From an uncultured Lentisphaeria bacterium (GTDB lineage Bacteria > Verrucomicrobiota > Lentisphaeria > Victivallales > Victivallaceae), in the NCBI GenBank assembly GCA_903831825.1, contig CAIKZE010000268.1, positions 1 to 39,584 of the forward strand: a DNA stretch of 39,584 bases, read 5' to 3'. Both the position numbers and the translations under genes were made by a program. Every line of letters begins with the position of its first letter. Position 1 is the stretch's first letter. Below, in pieces: positions 25,809 to 33,364 of the stretch. The notes below the pieces were generated by a model. The model saw only the letters and a list, made by a program, of their open reading frames with translations, did no database searches and had not been told where the DNA came from.

Positions 25809-26156
25809 TTACACTGTTCTGCGTTCTTTAACTCTGGCAGACTTGCCGATCTTGGTTCTGAGATAGTAAAGCTTGGCGCGTCTGGTCTTGCCCTGTCTGG
25901 TCACTTCGATTTTAGCGATACGGGGGCTGTTCAGCGGGAACACGCGTTCAACGCCCTGCCCTGAAACAACACGTCTGACCGTGAAAGTTTCCTGAATGCC
26001 TGTGCCTTTGCGGGCGATAACCGTACCGGCAAAAACCTGAATACGTTCATTAGTGCCTTCAACGATTCTAACATGCACTTTTACAGTGTCGCCGGCTGCA
26101 AAATCGGTGACATCCTGTTTGCACTGTTCTTTTCTGATTTTATCCATTATGTTCAT
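25809..26156 (-). CDS. rplS: Ribosomal protein L19
   Basis: A 115-residue protein starting [11 protein letters not shown], the same length as E. coli L19. [16 protein letters not shown] and [15 protein letters not shown] are diagnostic. A TTG at 26168 overlaps the GGAGG ribosome binding site; the ATG at 26156, 5 bases after it, is the proper start. Confidence 0.96.
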   Translation of the reverse strand: MNIMDKIRKEQCKQDVTDFAAGDTVKVHVRIVEGTNERIQVFAGTVIARKGTGIQETFTVRRVVSGQGVERVFPLNSPRIAKIEVTRQGKTRRAKLYYLRTKIGKSARVKERRTV

Positions 26157-26190
26157 ATCAGCCTCCAAGTTTTTTTATATTCAATATCTA

Positions 26191-26892
26191 TTATTGTTTT
26201 ATTTTGCGGTCAGCATTGCTTATCAAATCCGGCCTGCGCTGCCTTGTCAGCTCCTGCGACTGTTTCAGCCGCCACGCGGCGATTCCGGCATGATTGCCTG
26301 AAAGCAACACTTCCGGCACTTTCATGCCGCGATACTCTACCGGCCTGGTGTATTGAGGGTACTCCAGCAAACCGTTGGCGAACGATTCATCAACACTTGA
26401 CTCATCGGAACCCAGCACACCGGGGAGAAGCCTGACAATTGCGTCAGTCATCACCATCGCGGCCAGATTTCCGCTGGTCAACACGTAGTCGCCGATAGAA
26501 ATCTCTCTGTCAATCAACGCGGCGCGAACTCGTTCATCCACGCCTTCATAATGTCCGCATATTATAATCAGATGGTCTTGCGCGGTCATCTCAACGGCCA
26601 TCTTCTGGTTAAAGCGCTCTCCCTGGGGACTGGTCAGTATCACCAGCGACTGTTCAGTCCTGAGGTCTTCCACCGCCTCGAAGAGGGGTTCGACCTTCAT
26701 CAGCATTCCCGGTCCGCCGCCGTAAGGCTTGTCATCAACAGTTCCGCGTTCGTCGTGCGTATAGTTCCGCAGGTTCACCGCATTGATCTCTACCAGACCC
26801 TGCTTCACTGCTCTGCCGATGATGCTTTCTTTAAACGGGCCGAAAAAAATATCAGGGAAAAGCGTTATGATATCAATTCGCAAATCAATCAT
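26191..26892 (-). CDS. trmD: tRNA (guanine-37-N1)-methyltransferase
   Basis: A 233-residue SPOUT enzyme that methylates G37 of tRNA to prevent frameshifting. [10 protein letters not shown] opens the protein; the trefoil-knot SAM site is seen as [10 protein letters not shown] and [22 protein letters not shown]. An earlier ATG at 27015 lies inside khpA in another frame and is rejected. The ATG at 26892 overlaps the last 8 bases of khpA, implying translational coupling. rimM is absent from its usual place before trmD. Confidence 0.97.
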   Translation of the reverse strand: MIDLRIDIITLFPDIFFGPFKESIIGRAVKQGLVEINAVNLRNYTHDERGTVDDKPYGGGPGMLMKVEPLFEAVEDLRTEQSLVILTSPQGERFNQKMAVEMTAQDHLIIICGHYEGVDERVRAALIDREISIGDYVLTSGNLAAMVMTDAIVRLLPGVLGSDESSVDESFANGLLEYPQYTRPVEYRGMKVPEVLLSGNHAGIAAWRLKQSQELTRQRRPDLISNADRKIKQ

Positions 26893-27205
26893 TAACCTCG
26901 ACTGAGACTTTTTTCTGGAGACGTCCGGCGGCGCCGCTGACGAGAGCGCGAATCGCCATGATCGTCTTGCCTCTTTTGCCGACGATCTTGCCGATGTCTT
27001 CCTTCTTGCAGTCAATCTTTATGATATTCGAATCTTTACCGATTTCAGAAGTGACTCTGACATCGTCCGGAAAATCAACCAGCGCGCGGACAACGTAATC
27101 AACGAAATTTTCGAGATCCTTGATTCCGCCTTCAGCTCCGGGTACCGGTTTCTTTTCTTCCGAACGGTCACCACCGGTAAAAAACTTAACAAATGACTTT
27201 AACAC
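26885..27205 (-). CDS. khpA: KH-domain RNA-binding protein (KhpA/YlqC type)
   Basis: A 106-residue protein with one KH domain: [14 protein letters not shown] and [17 protein letters not shown] with the GKRG loop at 76-79. KhpA binds RNA, often as a heterodimer with KhpB/Jag. The N-terminal 27 residues (basic and Gly/Pro-rich) extend beyond the usual ~76-residue form. The start is a GTG with AAGGA about 10 bases upstream. It lies between rpsP and trmD, its conserved position. Confidence 0.93.
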   Translation of the reverse strand: MLKSFVKFFTGGDRSEEKKPVPGAEGGIKDLENFVDYVVRALVDFPDDVRVTSEIGKDSNIIKIDCKKEDIGKIVGKRGKTIMAIRALVSGAAGRLQKKVSVEVND

Positions 27206-27241
27206 TTTTAATGGTTCCTTGGTTACAAATTCAATGCTGAA

Positions 27242-27589
27242 TTATGCAGGTTTTGCTTCAGATGCCGGAGCGGCAGCCGCAGCAGCAACAGCCTGGCTTT
27301 TTGCCAATGCTTTCTTGGAAGGCTTGCTCACTTTTACTTTGTCGGACATCTTGACGCCGCTTCTTACCCGCTTGAGAATGCCCTGGACGGTTTCGCTCGG
27401 CTGTGCGCCGGTTGAAATCCAGTAGTCTGCTCTTTCCAGGTCGATTTTTTCATCTTTGTGTCTGGGATCATAGAAACCCAGAAATTCGACTGCTTTGCCA
27501 TCTCTGGATGTCTTTCTGTCCATCACAACAATCCGGAAACAGCTGTTGTTCTTTGATCCGGTTCTTTTCAATCTGATTGAAACTGCCAT
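27242..27589 (-). CDS. rpsP: Ribosomal protein S16
   Basis: A 115-residue protein whose first ~85 residues are typical S16 (MAVSIRLKRTG, FRIVVMDRKTSRDGK, EFLGFYDP, DYWISTGAQPSETV). The last 25 residues are a Lys/Ala-rich tail, common in S16 of several phyla. First gene of the rpsP-khpA-trmD-rplS-rnhB cluster. Confidence 0.97.
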   Translation of the reverse strand: MAVSIRLKRTGSKNNSCFRIVVMDRKTSRDGKAVEFLGFYDPRHKDEKIDLERADYWISTGAQPSETVQGILKRVRSGVKMSDKVKVSKPSKKALAKSQAVAAAAAAPASEAKPA

Positions 27590-27980
27590 ACTCTTTAAAA
27601 CCTCTTTTTACTTAAAAAACCCAACTTTATATTCAATTCCGGCAAACAGCTCCACCCTCCGAAGCCAGCCACTTTCTCAATCTTCGGAACGCAAACCCCG
27701 TGACCGGAATCACGTTTCATTGATTCATTATCAAAAGTCAACTAAAAGAGCGTATACTATAATGCAACAACCGCGCCCTGCAACCCTTTGCCGCACTTTT
27801 TTTAGTTTTTTTTGCTTTTTTTTACGCTTCGGACAATTCGGGCTCTGTTATGCACTATAATTTTTATGATTTCCATGACGCTTATGATGCCTGTTTTTGA
27901 CCTGATTCTGAGAATAGGAATTATGAGTCCTATCCTTCCCGCCGCCGCATGGGAAATTTTAAGGCCGGTTCCTCCCACCT
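27590..27980. other. Gene-free region upstream of rpsP and downstream of hicB
   Basis: 390 bases without a convincing gene. On the minus strand TATAGT (27761-27756) lies 16 bp after a weak TTGCAG (27783-27778) and could be the rpsP promoter. A 6-bp hairpin, CCGAAG (27659-27664) with CTTCGG (27682-27687), lies in the rpsP leader. T-rich runs around 27788-27820 could aid termination on the + strand. A 62-residue + frame here has no support. Confidence 0.45.
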
Positions 27981-28382
27981 TTACGCATGCTGGTGAATAA
28001 ACTCCAGCGCGGCATTTACGATAAGTTCGCTGCGGCTTATCCGGTGTTTTTTTGCATAATTATCAATGGCTTCCAGCTTATCGCCGGTAGTGGTGATATT
28101 TATCCGTTCGGTTTTACGCGGCATATAAATATCCACCGGAAAAACAATGGCAACGTCTTTTTCTTTTTTTGCCAGCACCTTTACCGACTTGAGGCTGGAC
28201 GGTTCCGGAATATTGTCCCCGTCATCAACCATGCATTTAATATGTCCGCTTAACGCCTCGGTGGCATTGCTCAGCAGTTCGGAAACCGAATCAGCTTCGG
28301 TATAACATCCGGGGATATCCGGAAAACTGACGGTATAGCCGCCGTCTTCTTCACGCACCAGCGCCAGATAAGTTTTTTTCAT
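27981..28382 (-). CDS. hicB: HicB-family antitoxin
   Basis: A 133-residue antitoxin of the HicAB type II system. The N-terminal half has the HicB RNase-H-like fold signature, with GGYTVSFPDIPGCYTEADS and a following helix. The C-terminal half (about 90-133) has a ribbon-helix-helix pattern, INITTTGDKLEAIDNYAKKHRISRSE in style, the DNA-binding part that lets HicB repress its operon. It lies 24 bp after hicA on the same strand. Confidence 0.92.
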   Translation of the reverse strand: MKKTYLALVREEDGGYTVSFPDIPGCYTEADSVSELLSNATEALSGHIKCMVDDGDNIPEPSSLKSVKVLAKKEKDVAIVFPVDIYMPRKTERINITTTGDKLEAIDNYAKKHRISRSELIVNAALEFIHQHA

Positions 28383-28406
28383 TTTTTACACCTCTTGTTT
28401 GCAGAA

Positions 28407-28592
28407 TTATTTTAAACCGGCGTCTTTCAGTATTCCGTTTAACGTGCCGGTTTTCAAGTCTTTATTATGAAACGGCACCGTAATTTTATTTGCCCTGTCA
28501 TCATGCTTGAAGTGACGGTGGCTGCCTTTGCCTTTGTTGATTTCATACCAACCGTTTTCTTCAAGCAGCTTTATCAGCTCGCGTGGTTTCAT
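28407..28592 (-). CDS. hicA: HicA-family mRNA interferase toxin
   Basis: A 61-residue toxin with a double-stranded-RNA-binding-like fold. It has KPRELIKLLEENGW and the KGSHRHF motif holding the catalytic histidine. Homologues start at the ATG used here (28592); a TTG/ATG near 28628 lies on top of the promoter -10 and would be upstream of the transcript start. The toxin-first gene order (hicA-hicB) is usual. Confidence 0.9.
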   Translation of the reverse strand: MKPRELIKLLEENGWYEINKGKGSHRHFKHDDRANKITVPFHNKDLKTGTLNGILKDAGLK

Positions 28593-28616
28593 ATAATCTT
28601 TCAGTTTAATTCTATT

Positions 28617-28648
28617 ATTATACATCAAAAGTTGTGTATTTTCAACTT
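28617..28648 (-). promoter_or_regulatory. hicAB promoter with overlapping inverted repeat
   Basis: On the minus strand TTGAAA (28645-28640), 17 bp, and a perfect TATAAT (28622-28617) form a strong promoter. An inverted repeat, AAGTTG (28629-28634) with CAACTT (28643-28648), overlaps the -35 and spacer and is a good candidate HicB operator. Confidence 0.75.
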
Positions 28649-28787
28649 ATTTTCACAAACTTTACCCAAACAGGCACAAGCCGTAAAAAACATCCGCTTT
28701 TCATATCTCTGTTGATTCATGCCGTTTATGGGGTAAATTAAACAATTATGAAAGTTGTCCAATTTTGAGAAATTAGCACAAAATATT

Positions 28788-29387
28788 ATGAAAAATCCGG
28801 ACGAAACTGAAATCTTGAATCCCTGGTTTACAATGTGGTTTAAACCGCGTGAGACAATAAGCCAGATTACCGCAGCCAAACCGTTAAAAATGGTTTTGCT
28901 GTTGGGAGCCCTTACCGGAATCGAGATTTGCCTTAGTTCCTTTTCCGCGAAAGGAGACTTTGGCGAGTTCAGCCTGACTAAAGCTATGCTTATTTGCTTA
29001 CTTGTCGGACCGGTTGTTGGGGTCGGTTTGACATTCATTTTTTCGATATTGTTAAAAATGGTCGGCTACTGCCTGGGCGGCAACGGCTCGATATTGAACA
29101 TTTGTGCAGCGTTTGCCTGGGGCAACCTGCCGATAATATGCGGTATCCCGTTTTCGATCTTAACGGTGCTGTTGTTGTTCAAGATGCCTGCAACGGGAAT
29201 GCCGGCCGTTATTCAAATATGCGCGGAGATTATGGACATTCTTTTAGGGATATGGTCTTTTTTTATAACGTTGAATTGTTTGATGCAGGTTCAAGGGTTC
29301 TTCTCCCTTTGGCGGGCCTTTGCCAATATACTTTTAGCGGAATTGATTATATCCATTTTACTCTTAATGGCGGCATCAATATTTTAA
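28788..29387 (+). CDS. Yip1-like multi-pass membrane protein
   Basis: A 199-residue integral membrane protein with about five hydrophobic helices (from roughly residue 33 to the end) preceded by NPWFTMWFKPRETISQI, a pattern typical of the Yip1/YIF1 domain family (bacterial members are of unknown role). A TTG at 28755 would add 11 residues; the ATG at 28788 is chosen, although neither has a clear ribosome binding site. It lies alone between two toxin-antitoxin modules, divergent from hicAB. Confidence 0.7.
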   Translation: MKNPDETEILNPWFTMWFKPRETISQITAAKPLKMVLLLGALTGIEICLSSFSAKGDFGEFSLTKAMLICLLVGPVVGVGLTFIFSILLKMVGYCLGGNGSILNICAAFAWGNLPIICGIPFSILTVLLLFKMPATGMPAVIQICAEIMDILLGIWSFFITLNCLMQVQGFFSLWRAFANILLAELIISILLLMAASIF

Positions 29388-29435
29388 AACAAAGTTTTGT
29401 GGTGTTTAAACTATGCATTATTAGAGAAGTATAGG

Positions 29436-29473
29436 TTGACATTGCGTGTAAATACATTATAATTATATTATAA
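29436..29473 (+). promoter_or_regulatory. brnTA promoter with operator-like palindrome
   Basis: A perfect TTGACA (29436-29441), 16 bp, and a perfect TATAAT (29458-29463) lie just before the toxin gene. A perfect 7-bp inverted repeat, TTATAAT (29457-29463) and ATTATAA (29467-29473) with a 3-base gap, covers the -10. BrnA dimers are known to repress their own operon, so this is the likely operator. Confidence 0.8.
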
Positions 29474-29493
29474 AACAATTTTCAGGTAAGAAA

Positions 29494-29781
29494 TTGATAC
29501 AATTCATATGGGACGAGAACAAAAACCAAAGTAATAAACGTAAACATGGCATTTCGTTTGATGAAGCCAGTACGGCGTTTACGGATGAAAACGGCAGAGT
29601 GATTTTCGACCCGGAGCATTCGGAAGATGAAGACCGTTTCATTCTGTTGGGTCTTGATTGTTCATTACGCTTGCTGGTGGTATGTCATTGTTACCGCGAA
29701 AACGAAAATACAATCAGGATTATATCGGCAAGAAAAGCAACCACAAACGAAACCAAGCAATACAGGAATTTACAGCCATGA
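29494..29781 (+). CDS. brnT: BrnT-family ribonuclease toxin
   Basis: A 95-residue toxin of the BrnT (DUF497) family, RelE-like fold, which cleaves RNA and stops translation. It has FIWDENKNQSNKRKHGISF near the start and RIISARKATTNE at the end, both hallmarks of the family. The start is TTG at 29494, with AGGTAAG shortly upstream. Its stop overlaps the start of the antitoxin by 4 bp (ATGA). Confidence 0.92.
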   Translation: MIQFIWDENKNQSNKRKHGISFDEASTAFTDENGRVIFDPEHSEDEDRFILLGLDCSLRLLVVCHCYRENENTIRIISARKATTNETKQYRNLQP

Positions 29782-29987
29782 AAAAAGAATACGATTTCAG
29801 CCAATCAGTCAGGAATCCTTATGCGGCAAAACTGAAGAAACAGGTCACTATCCGGCTGGAAACGGAAACGGTGGAATATTTCAAAATATTGTCCAAAGAA
29901 ACCGGCACCCCGTACCAGACTCTGATTAATTCATATTTGACCGATTGCGCCAAGCGTCACATCAAACCCCATTTACGCTGGGCATAA
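29778..29987 (+). CDS. brnA: BrnA-family antitoxin
   Basis: A 69-residue ribbon-helix-helix antitoxin: a short N-terminal part followed by KKQVTIRLETETVEYFKIL and TGTPYQTLINSYL, the RHH fold of BrnA. It neutralises BrnT and represses the operon. The ATG overlaps the brnT stop (ATGA), so the two are translationally coupled. Confidence 0.9.
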   Translation: MKKEYDFSQSVRNPYAAKLKKQVTIRLETETVEYFKILSKETGTPYQTLINSYLTDCAKRHIKPHLRWA

Positions 29988-30026
29988 AACAAAATCTCAC
30001 AGTTGGTTATAATATTGGGTTAGTTG

Positions 30027-30359
30027 CTATCTGAAGAAATAAAACTTTCCGTCACCATCCGATATGTCCTCGAGTGAGGTAACGTCAGTTCGCAAAGTAT
30101 TCACGGCTAATTCAGAAAACCCTGCATCTTCCATCCGTTTTTTTAACTTCTAGGTGGCAATGGTTAGCCCTATTTTCTTAAAATTGTCCTTATTGATTTT
30201 CTTGTCACAAATGAACCAGACGATCATATCTTCTGGGCTTCCGTTTAAGTTAGGAATGACCTGCCAGTCTACATATTGAACAGGGAGGTCATCGGTTACG
30301 ACTCTCAGAGCCTTCACGCAATCAATCATAGTCCTAGCCCATTTAAAATCGCTTGTCAT
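30027..30359 (-). pseudogene. Small gene interrupted by one in-frame TAG
   Basis: A 111-codon frame from ATG 30359 to TAG 30027-30029 with a single internal TAG as codon 70 (30150-30152). The part before it (69 residues) includes DDLPVQYVDWQVIPNL and IVWFICDKK; the part after it continues with KLKKRMEDAGFSELAVN and ends GDGKFYFFR. Both halves look protein-like and join smoothly in one frame. AAGGAC lies 8 bases before the ATG, so it was a real gene. One base change would close it. I do not recognise the family. A functional amber readthrough is possible but there is no sign of a pyrrolysine system here. Confidence 0.65.
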
Positions 30360-30570
30360 ATTGATTGTTGTCCTTATTTTATTCTGCTAACACCACTATT
30401 CCAGAGCTCTTCAATAGCAGGGTTATAAGCCATTTAGCTTAGTTTTATATAATTCAACTAAAAGTGAAATATAAGAATATTCTCGTAAACAATCAAGCAA
30501 AAACATGATTTTAAAATAGATTATTCTTGTTTACTGCGGCATATCATGTCATACCGCAATGATTAGTAAG

Positions 30571-30599
30571 TTGAATTATCGCAGAATCACAAGTAGAAT
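30571..30599 (+). promoter_or_regulatory. Promoter of the DUF1638 gene
   Basis: TTGAAT (30571-30576), 17 bp, TAGAAT (30594-30599), each with one or two mismatches, about 45 bp before the ATG at 30645. The rest of the 30360-30644 gap is AT-rich and shows nothing else. Confidence 0.6.
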
Positions 30600-30644
30600 A
30601 ATGGGATACGCAATACGCTTTAATATAAACCAAGAGTTAATGAA

Positions 30645-31388
30645 ATGTACTTTAAAATCATCGCTTGCAATGTTTTTTTTCGGGAACTCAGCTACTGCGC
30701 GGCGCAAAGCCCGCATACTATCGATATGGAATTTTTTGAACTGGGCGAACATATCCACAGCGATACGCTGCATAAAACGCTGCAAACCAAAATCGATCAG
30801 GCGGAACAGGCGGAAAGACATTATGACGCCATTCTGCTGGGGTTCGGGCTTTGCGGCAACGCCGCCAAAGGGCTGCATTCCGCTAAAACCAGATTGATTA
30901 TTCCGCGCGCCCATGACTGCTGCACCATCCTGCTCGGCAACAAAGCCAAGTTCAAGGAAAATTTTCAGGACAACCCGAGCACGCCGTTCAGCTCAGTCGG
31001 CTATATGGAGCGCGGCGAATATTTTGTGCGTCAGGATGACGGGCAGATCATGTACGGCGACGCCTACGCCGAGCTGGTCAAACAGTACGGCGAAGACGAC
31101 GCGAAATATATCTGGGATTCCATGCACCCGAAAATGGAAGGCATGGAAGACCGGGCCGTGTTCATCGACATCACCGAAATCCATTTCCCCGAAAAGATAG
31201 AGATTTTTAAACAAAAGGCCGAAGCCGAAGGCAAGAAATTCGTCCTGCTGCAAGGCTCCCTGGATATTCTCCGCAATCTGGTCAACGGCAACTGGCCCGA
31301 TGCAGATTTCCTGACAGTAGAACCCGGTCAACAGATAACCGCCGTGTATGACTGGGAATGCGTGTTGGGATGCTCCTGCATGGGGTAA
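30645..31388 (+). CDS. DUF1638 domain protein
   Basis: A 247-residue protein of the DUF1638 family, biochemically uncharacterised. It has the family Cys/Asn-rich blocks: ACNVFFREL near the start, GFGLCGNAAKGL in the first third, PRAHDCCTILLG, and the end DWECVLGCSCMG. Conserved cysteines suggest metal or cofactor binding. Family members often lie near corrinoid-dependent methyltransferase genes in anaerobes, but none is present here. The gene stands alone between the TA island and a repeat array. Confidence 0.88.
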   Translation: MYFKIIACNVFFRELSYCAAQSPHTIDMEFFELGEHIHSDTLHKTLQTKIDQAEQAERHYDAILLGFGLCGNAAKGLHSAKTRLIIPRAHDCCTILLGNKAKFKENFQDNPSTPFSSVGYMERGEYFVRQDDGQIMYGDAYAELVKQYGEDDAKYIWDSMHPKMEGMEDRAVFIDITEIHFPEKIEIFKQKAEAEGKKFVLLQGSLDILRNLVNGNWPDADFLTVEPGQQITAVYDWECVLGCSCMG

Positions 31389-31399
31389 ATCAAAAACAG

Positions 31400-31472
31400 T
31401 TAACCACAAAGATTTACCCGCCGAAGGCGTGGCACAGAGATTTATCCGCCAAAGGTGCGGCACAGAGGAAAG
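31400..31472. repeat. ACACAGAG-type repeat carrying two 28-bp GC-rich units
   Basis: GTTAACCACAAAG is followed by two tandem 28-bp units (31411-31438 and 31439-31466), each ending GGCACAGA, and then GGAAAG. Compared with the uninterrupted copy at 35794, a 20-22-bp piece containing CCGCCGAAGGCG or CCGCCAAAGGTG seems to be inserted before each ACAGAG. Confidence 0.7.
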
Positions 31473-31576
31473 CTTGAACTGGTTTAAACAGCCGGAAGAT
31501 TGAAAACGGTTCATAGTTTAGACGTTGGGTCGTCACGCCCGGCAAGCTGCCGAATGAGCAGTAATGTGGACTCAAT

Positions 31577-31884
31577 TTGAATATCCAATATCCGTCCCGC
31601 AGCCGCGGGATCCCGCTGGAGCGGGAGAATATCCAACTGAGGGAGGAAAGGCGAAATACATAAAAACAGCCTTGAATATCCAATATCCAACAAGGAATAT
31701 CCAACGGAGGAAGGAAAGGCAAAAGACATAAAAACAGCCTTGAATATCCAATATCCAACAAGGAATATCCAACGGAGGAAGGAAAAGCGAAACACATGAA
31801 GACAATCAATTTTTGATACTGCCCCAAAAGAGCGGACACGTTTTTACCTTGAATATTGGATATTCCGTGTGGATATTGGATATT
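31577..31884. repeat. Tandem and inverted GAATATCC repeat array with double hairpin
   Basis: Unit B (31672-31739, 68 bp) is repeated as unit C (31740 to about 31807) with few changes; unit A (31577-31671) is related but has a GC-rich insert, a doublet of 16-bp hairpins TCCCGC-AGCC-GCGGGA and TCCCGC-TGGA-GCGGGA (31595-31626). Two inverted partial copies follow at about 31848-31884. This looks like a dispersed repeat family of the genome and not a gene. Confidence 0.85.
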
Positions 31885-31894
31885 CGTCTTTTTA

Positions 31895-33364
31895 TTAACG
31901 TGCGCAGATTTCAGCAACAACTTCGCGGTCATCGAAATGAGTGTGGATGCCGTTCTGTTCCTGATAGTTTTCATGCCCTTTGCCGGCAATAAGCACGATG
32001 TCGCCGGGGTTGGCGCTGGCGGCGGCAAGCAAAATTGCCTGCCTGCGGTCCGGCTGCTCCACGAACAGCGTGCCTTCCGGAATACCGAGTTTTATTTCTT
32101 CGATAATCCGCAGCGGATCCTCGGTCCTCGGGTTATCGCTGGTCACAATAACCATATCGGAATATTTGGCGGCGGCAGCGCCCATGCGCGGCCGCTTGGT
32201 ACGGTCCCGGTCGCCGCCGCAACCGAAAACGGTAATAATCCGTCCGGTGGCGATAGTTCTCAAAATAGTCAGGACTTTAACCAGCGCGTCATCCGTATGC
32301 GCATAATCCACGAAAAAACTTACTCCGGACTTGGAAATAAATTGTTGCAGCCGGCCGGGAACATCAATCCTGACGCCGATTGCCGCGACAATCTTTTCCG
32401 AGTCGATTCCGGAAGCATAAGCGGCAAGAAAAGCGCCGGTAAGGTTATAGACATTATGTTCGCCGATTAAATTCGTCTTTAAGGTAAAATCCTTCCCTTC
32501 TAAACACAATGAAAATGTGGTTTCCAGCGAGGAAAGTTGAATGTCCTTCATCTGACATGCGCAAGCGTCTTTTTTGCCGAAAGAGAAATTTCGGCGTCCG
32601 GCGCCGCATTCTTTAAGCAGACGCTCCCCGTAAGGATCATCGGTGTTGACAATCATCACGCCGTTTTCAGCGAGATATTCGGTAAACATCAGTTTTTTCG
32701 CCTGATAGTAGTTTTCCATATTGAGGTGATAGTCCAGATGGTCGCCGGTAAGGTTAGTGAAAACCGCAGTTTTGAAGCGGGCGCTGCCGGTGCGGTGCTG
32801 ATCCAGTCCGTGACTTGATACTTCCATGATTACGTCGGTGCAGCCATTGTCCGCCATGTTCCGGAACAATGTTTGAAGTTCACCGGCTTCAGGCGTCGTT
32901 CTGGCCGCTTCCTGCACGCTTCTGCCGTCAGCATATTTAACGGTAGTAATCAAACCGCAGCGCCTGCCGCTTTCACGCATAACTTTTTCCAGGACAAATG
33001 CGGTAGTAGTCTTGCCTTTAGTTCCGGTAATGCCGTGCAGGGTCAGTTCACGCGCGGGGAAATCCAGAAAACATTCCATCGCCAGGGCATAGGCAAAATA
33101 AGCGTCTTTTACCTGAATGTAATCCACGCCGGGCACAAATGCATCGAGTTTTGAAGAATAGATTATCGAGGAAGCCCCCTTTTTTATCGCCGTTTCAATA
33201 AAGCGATGGCCGTCAGCGGCAGCGCCTTTGATCGCGACAAAAAGCGAGCCTTTTTCGACCATTCTGGAATCATTGGTAACCCCGGAAACCGGCGATTCCG
33301 AAGAGAGCCGGACATGGGTGATGAGAGGCTTCAGACAAGCTAAATATTCATTTATCGGTTTCAT
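31895..33364 (-). CDS. murE: UDP-MurNAc-L-Ala-D-Glu:meso-DAP ligase
   Basis: A 489-residue ATP-dependent Mur ligase that adds the third amino acid to the peptidoglycan stem. The P-loop TGTKGKTT is at 113-120. The substrate motif DNPRTEDP (Asp410, Asn411, Pro412, Arg413) marks meso-diaminopimelate and not lysine as the substrate. C-terminal GKGHENYQ is normal. The start overlaps the murF stop by 4 bp (ATGA), so the two are coupled. Confidence 0.97.
   Translation of the reverse strand: MKPINEYLACLKPLITHVRLSSESPVSGVTNDSRMVEKGSLFVAIKGAAADGHRFIETAIKKGASSIIYSSKLDAFVPGVDYIQVKDAYFAYALAMECFLDFPARELTLHGITGTKGKTTTAFVLEKVMRESGRRCGLITTVKYADGRSVQEAARTTPEAGELQTLFRNMADNGCTDVIMEVSSHGLDQHRTGSARFKTAVFTNLTGDHLDYHLNMENYYQAKKLMFTEYLAENGVMIVNTDDPYGERLLKECGAGRRNFSFGKKDACACQMKDIQLSSLETTFSLCLEGKDFTLKTNLIGEHNVYNLTGAFLAAYASGIDSEKIVAAIGVRIDVPGRLQQFISKSGVSFFVDYAHTDDALVKVLTILRTIATGRIITVFGCGGDRDRTKRPRMGAAAAKYSDMVIVTSDNPRTEDPLRIIEEIKLGIPEGTLFVEQPDRRQAILLAAASANPGDIVLIAGKGHENYQEQNGIHTHFDDREVVAEICAR

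Larger units (their letters stand above)
31389..31894. other. Repeat-filled gap between DUF1638 gene and murE
   Basis: About 500 bases with no gene, built almost wholly from short repeats: an invaded ACACAGAG repeat (31400-31472) and an array of GAATATCC units (31577-31884). Reading frames here are repetitive translations of those units. Confidence 0.8.

Noticed and set aside
26893-27015. Long trmD start at ATG 27015
   Set aside because: That stretch is the KH-domain gene in another frame; the family start is at 26892.
27812-28000. 62-residue hydrophobic + strand frame
   Set aside because: No ribosome binding site, overlaps the end of hicB and has no recognisable features.
31511-31805. Hydrophobic minus-strand frames in the repeat array
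   Set aside because: They are translations of GAATATCC repeats, with the same phrase repeated in each unit.
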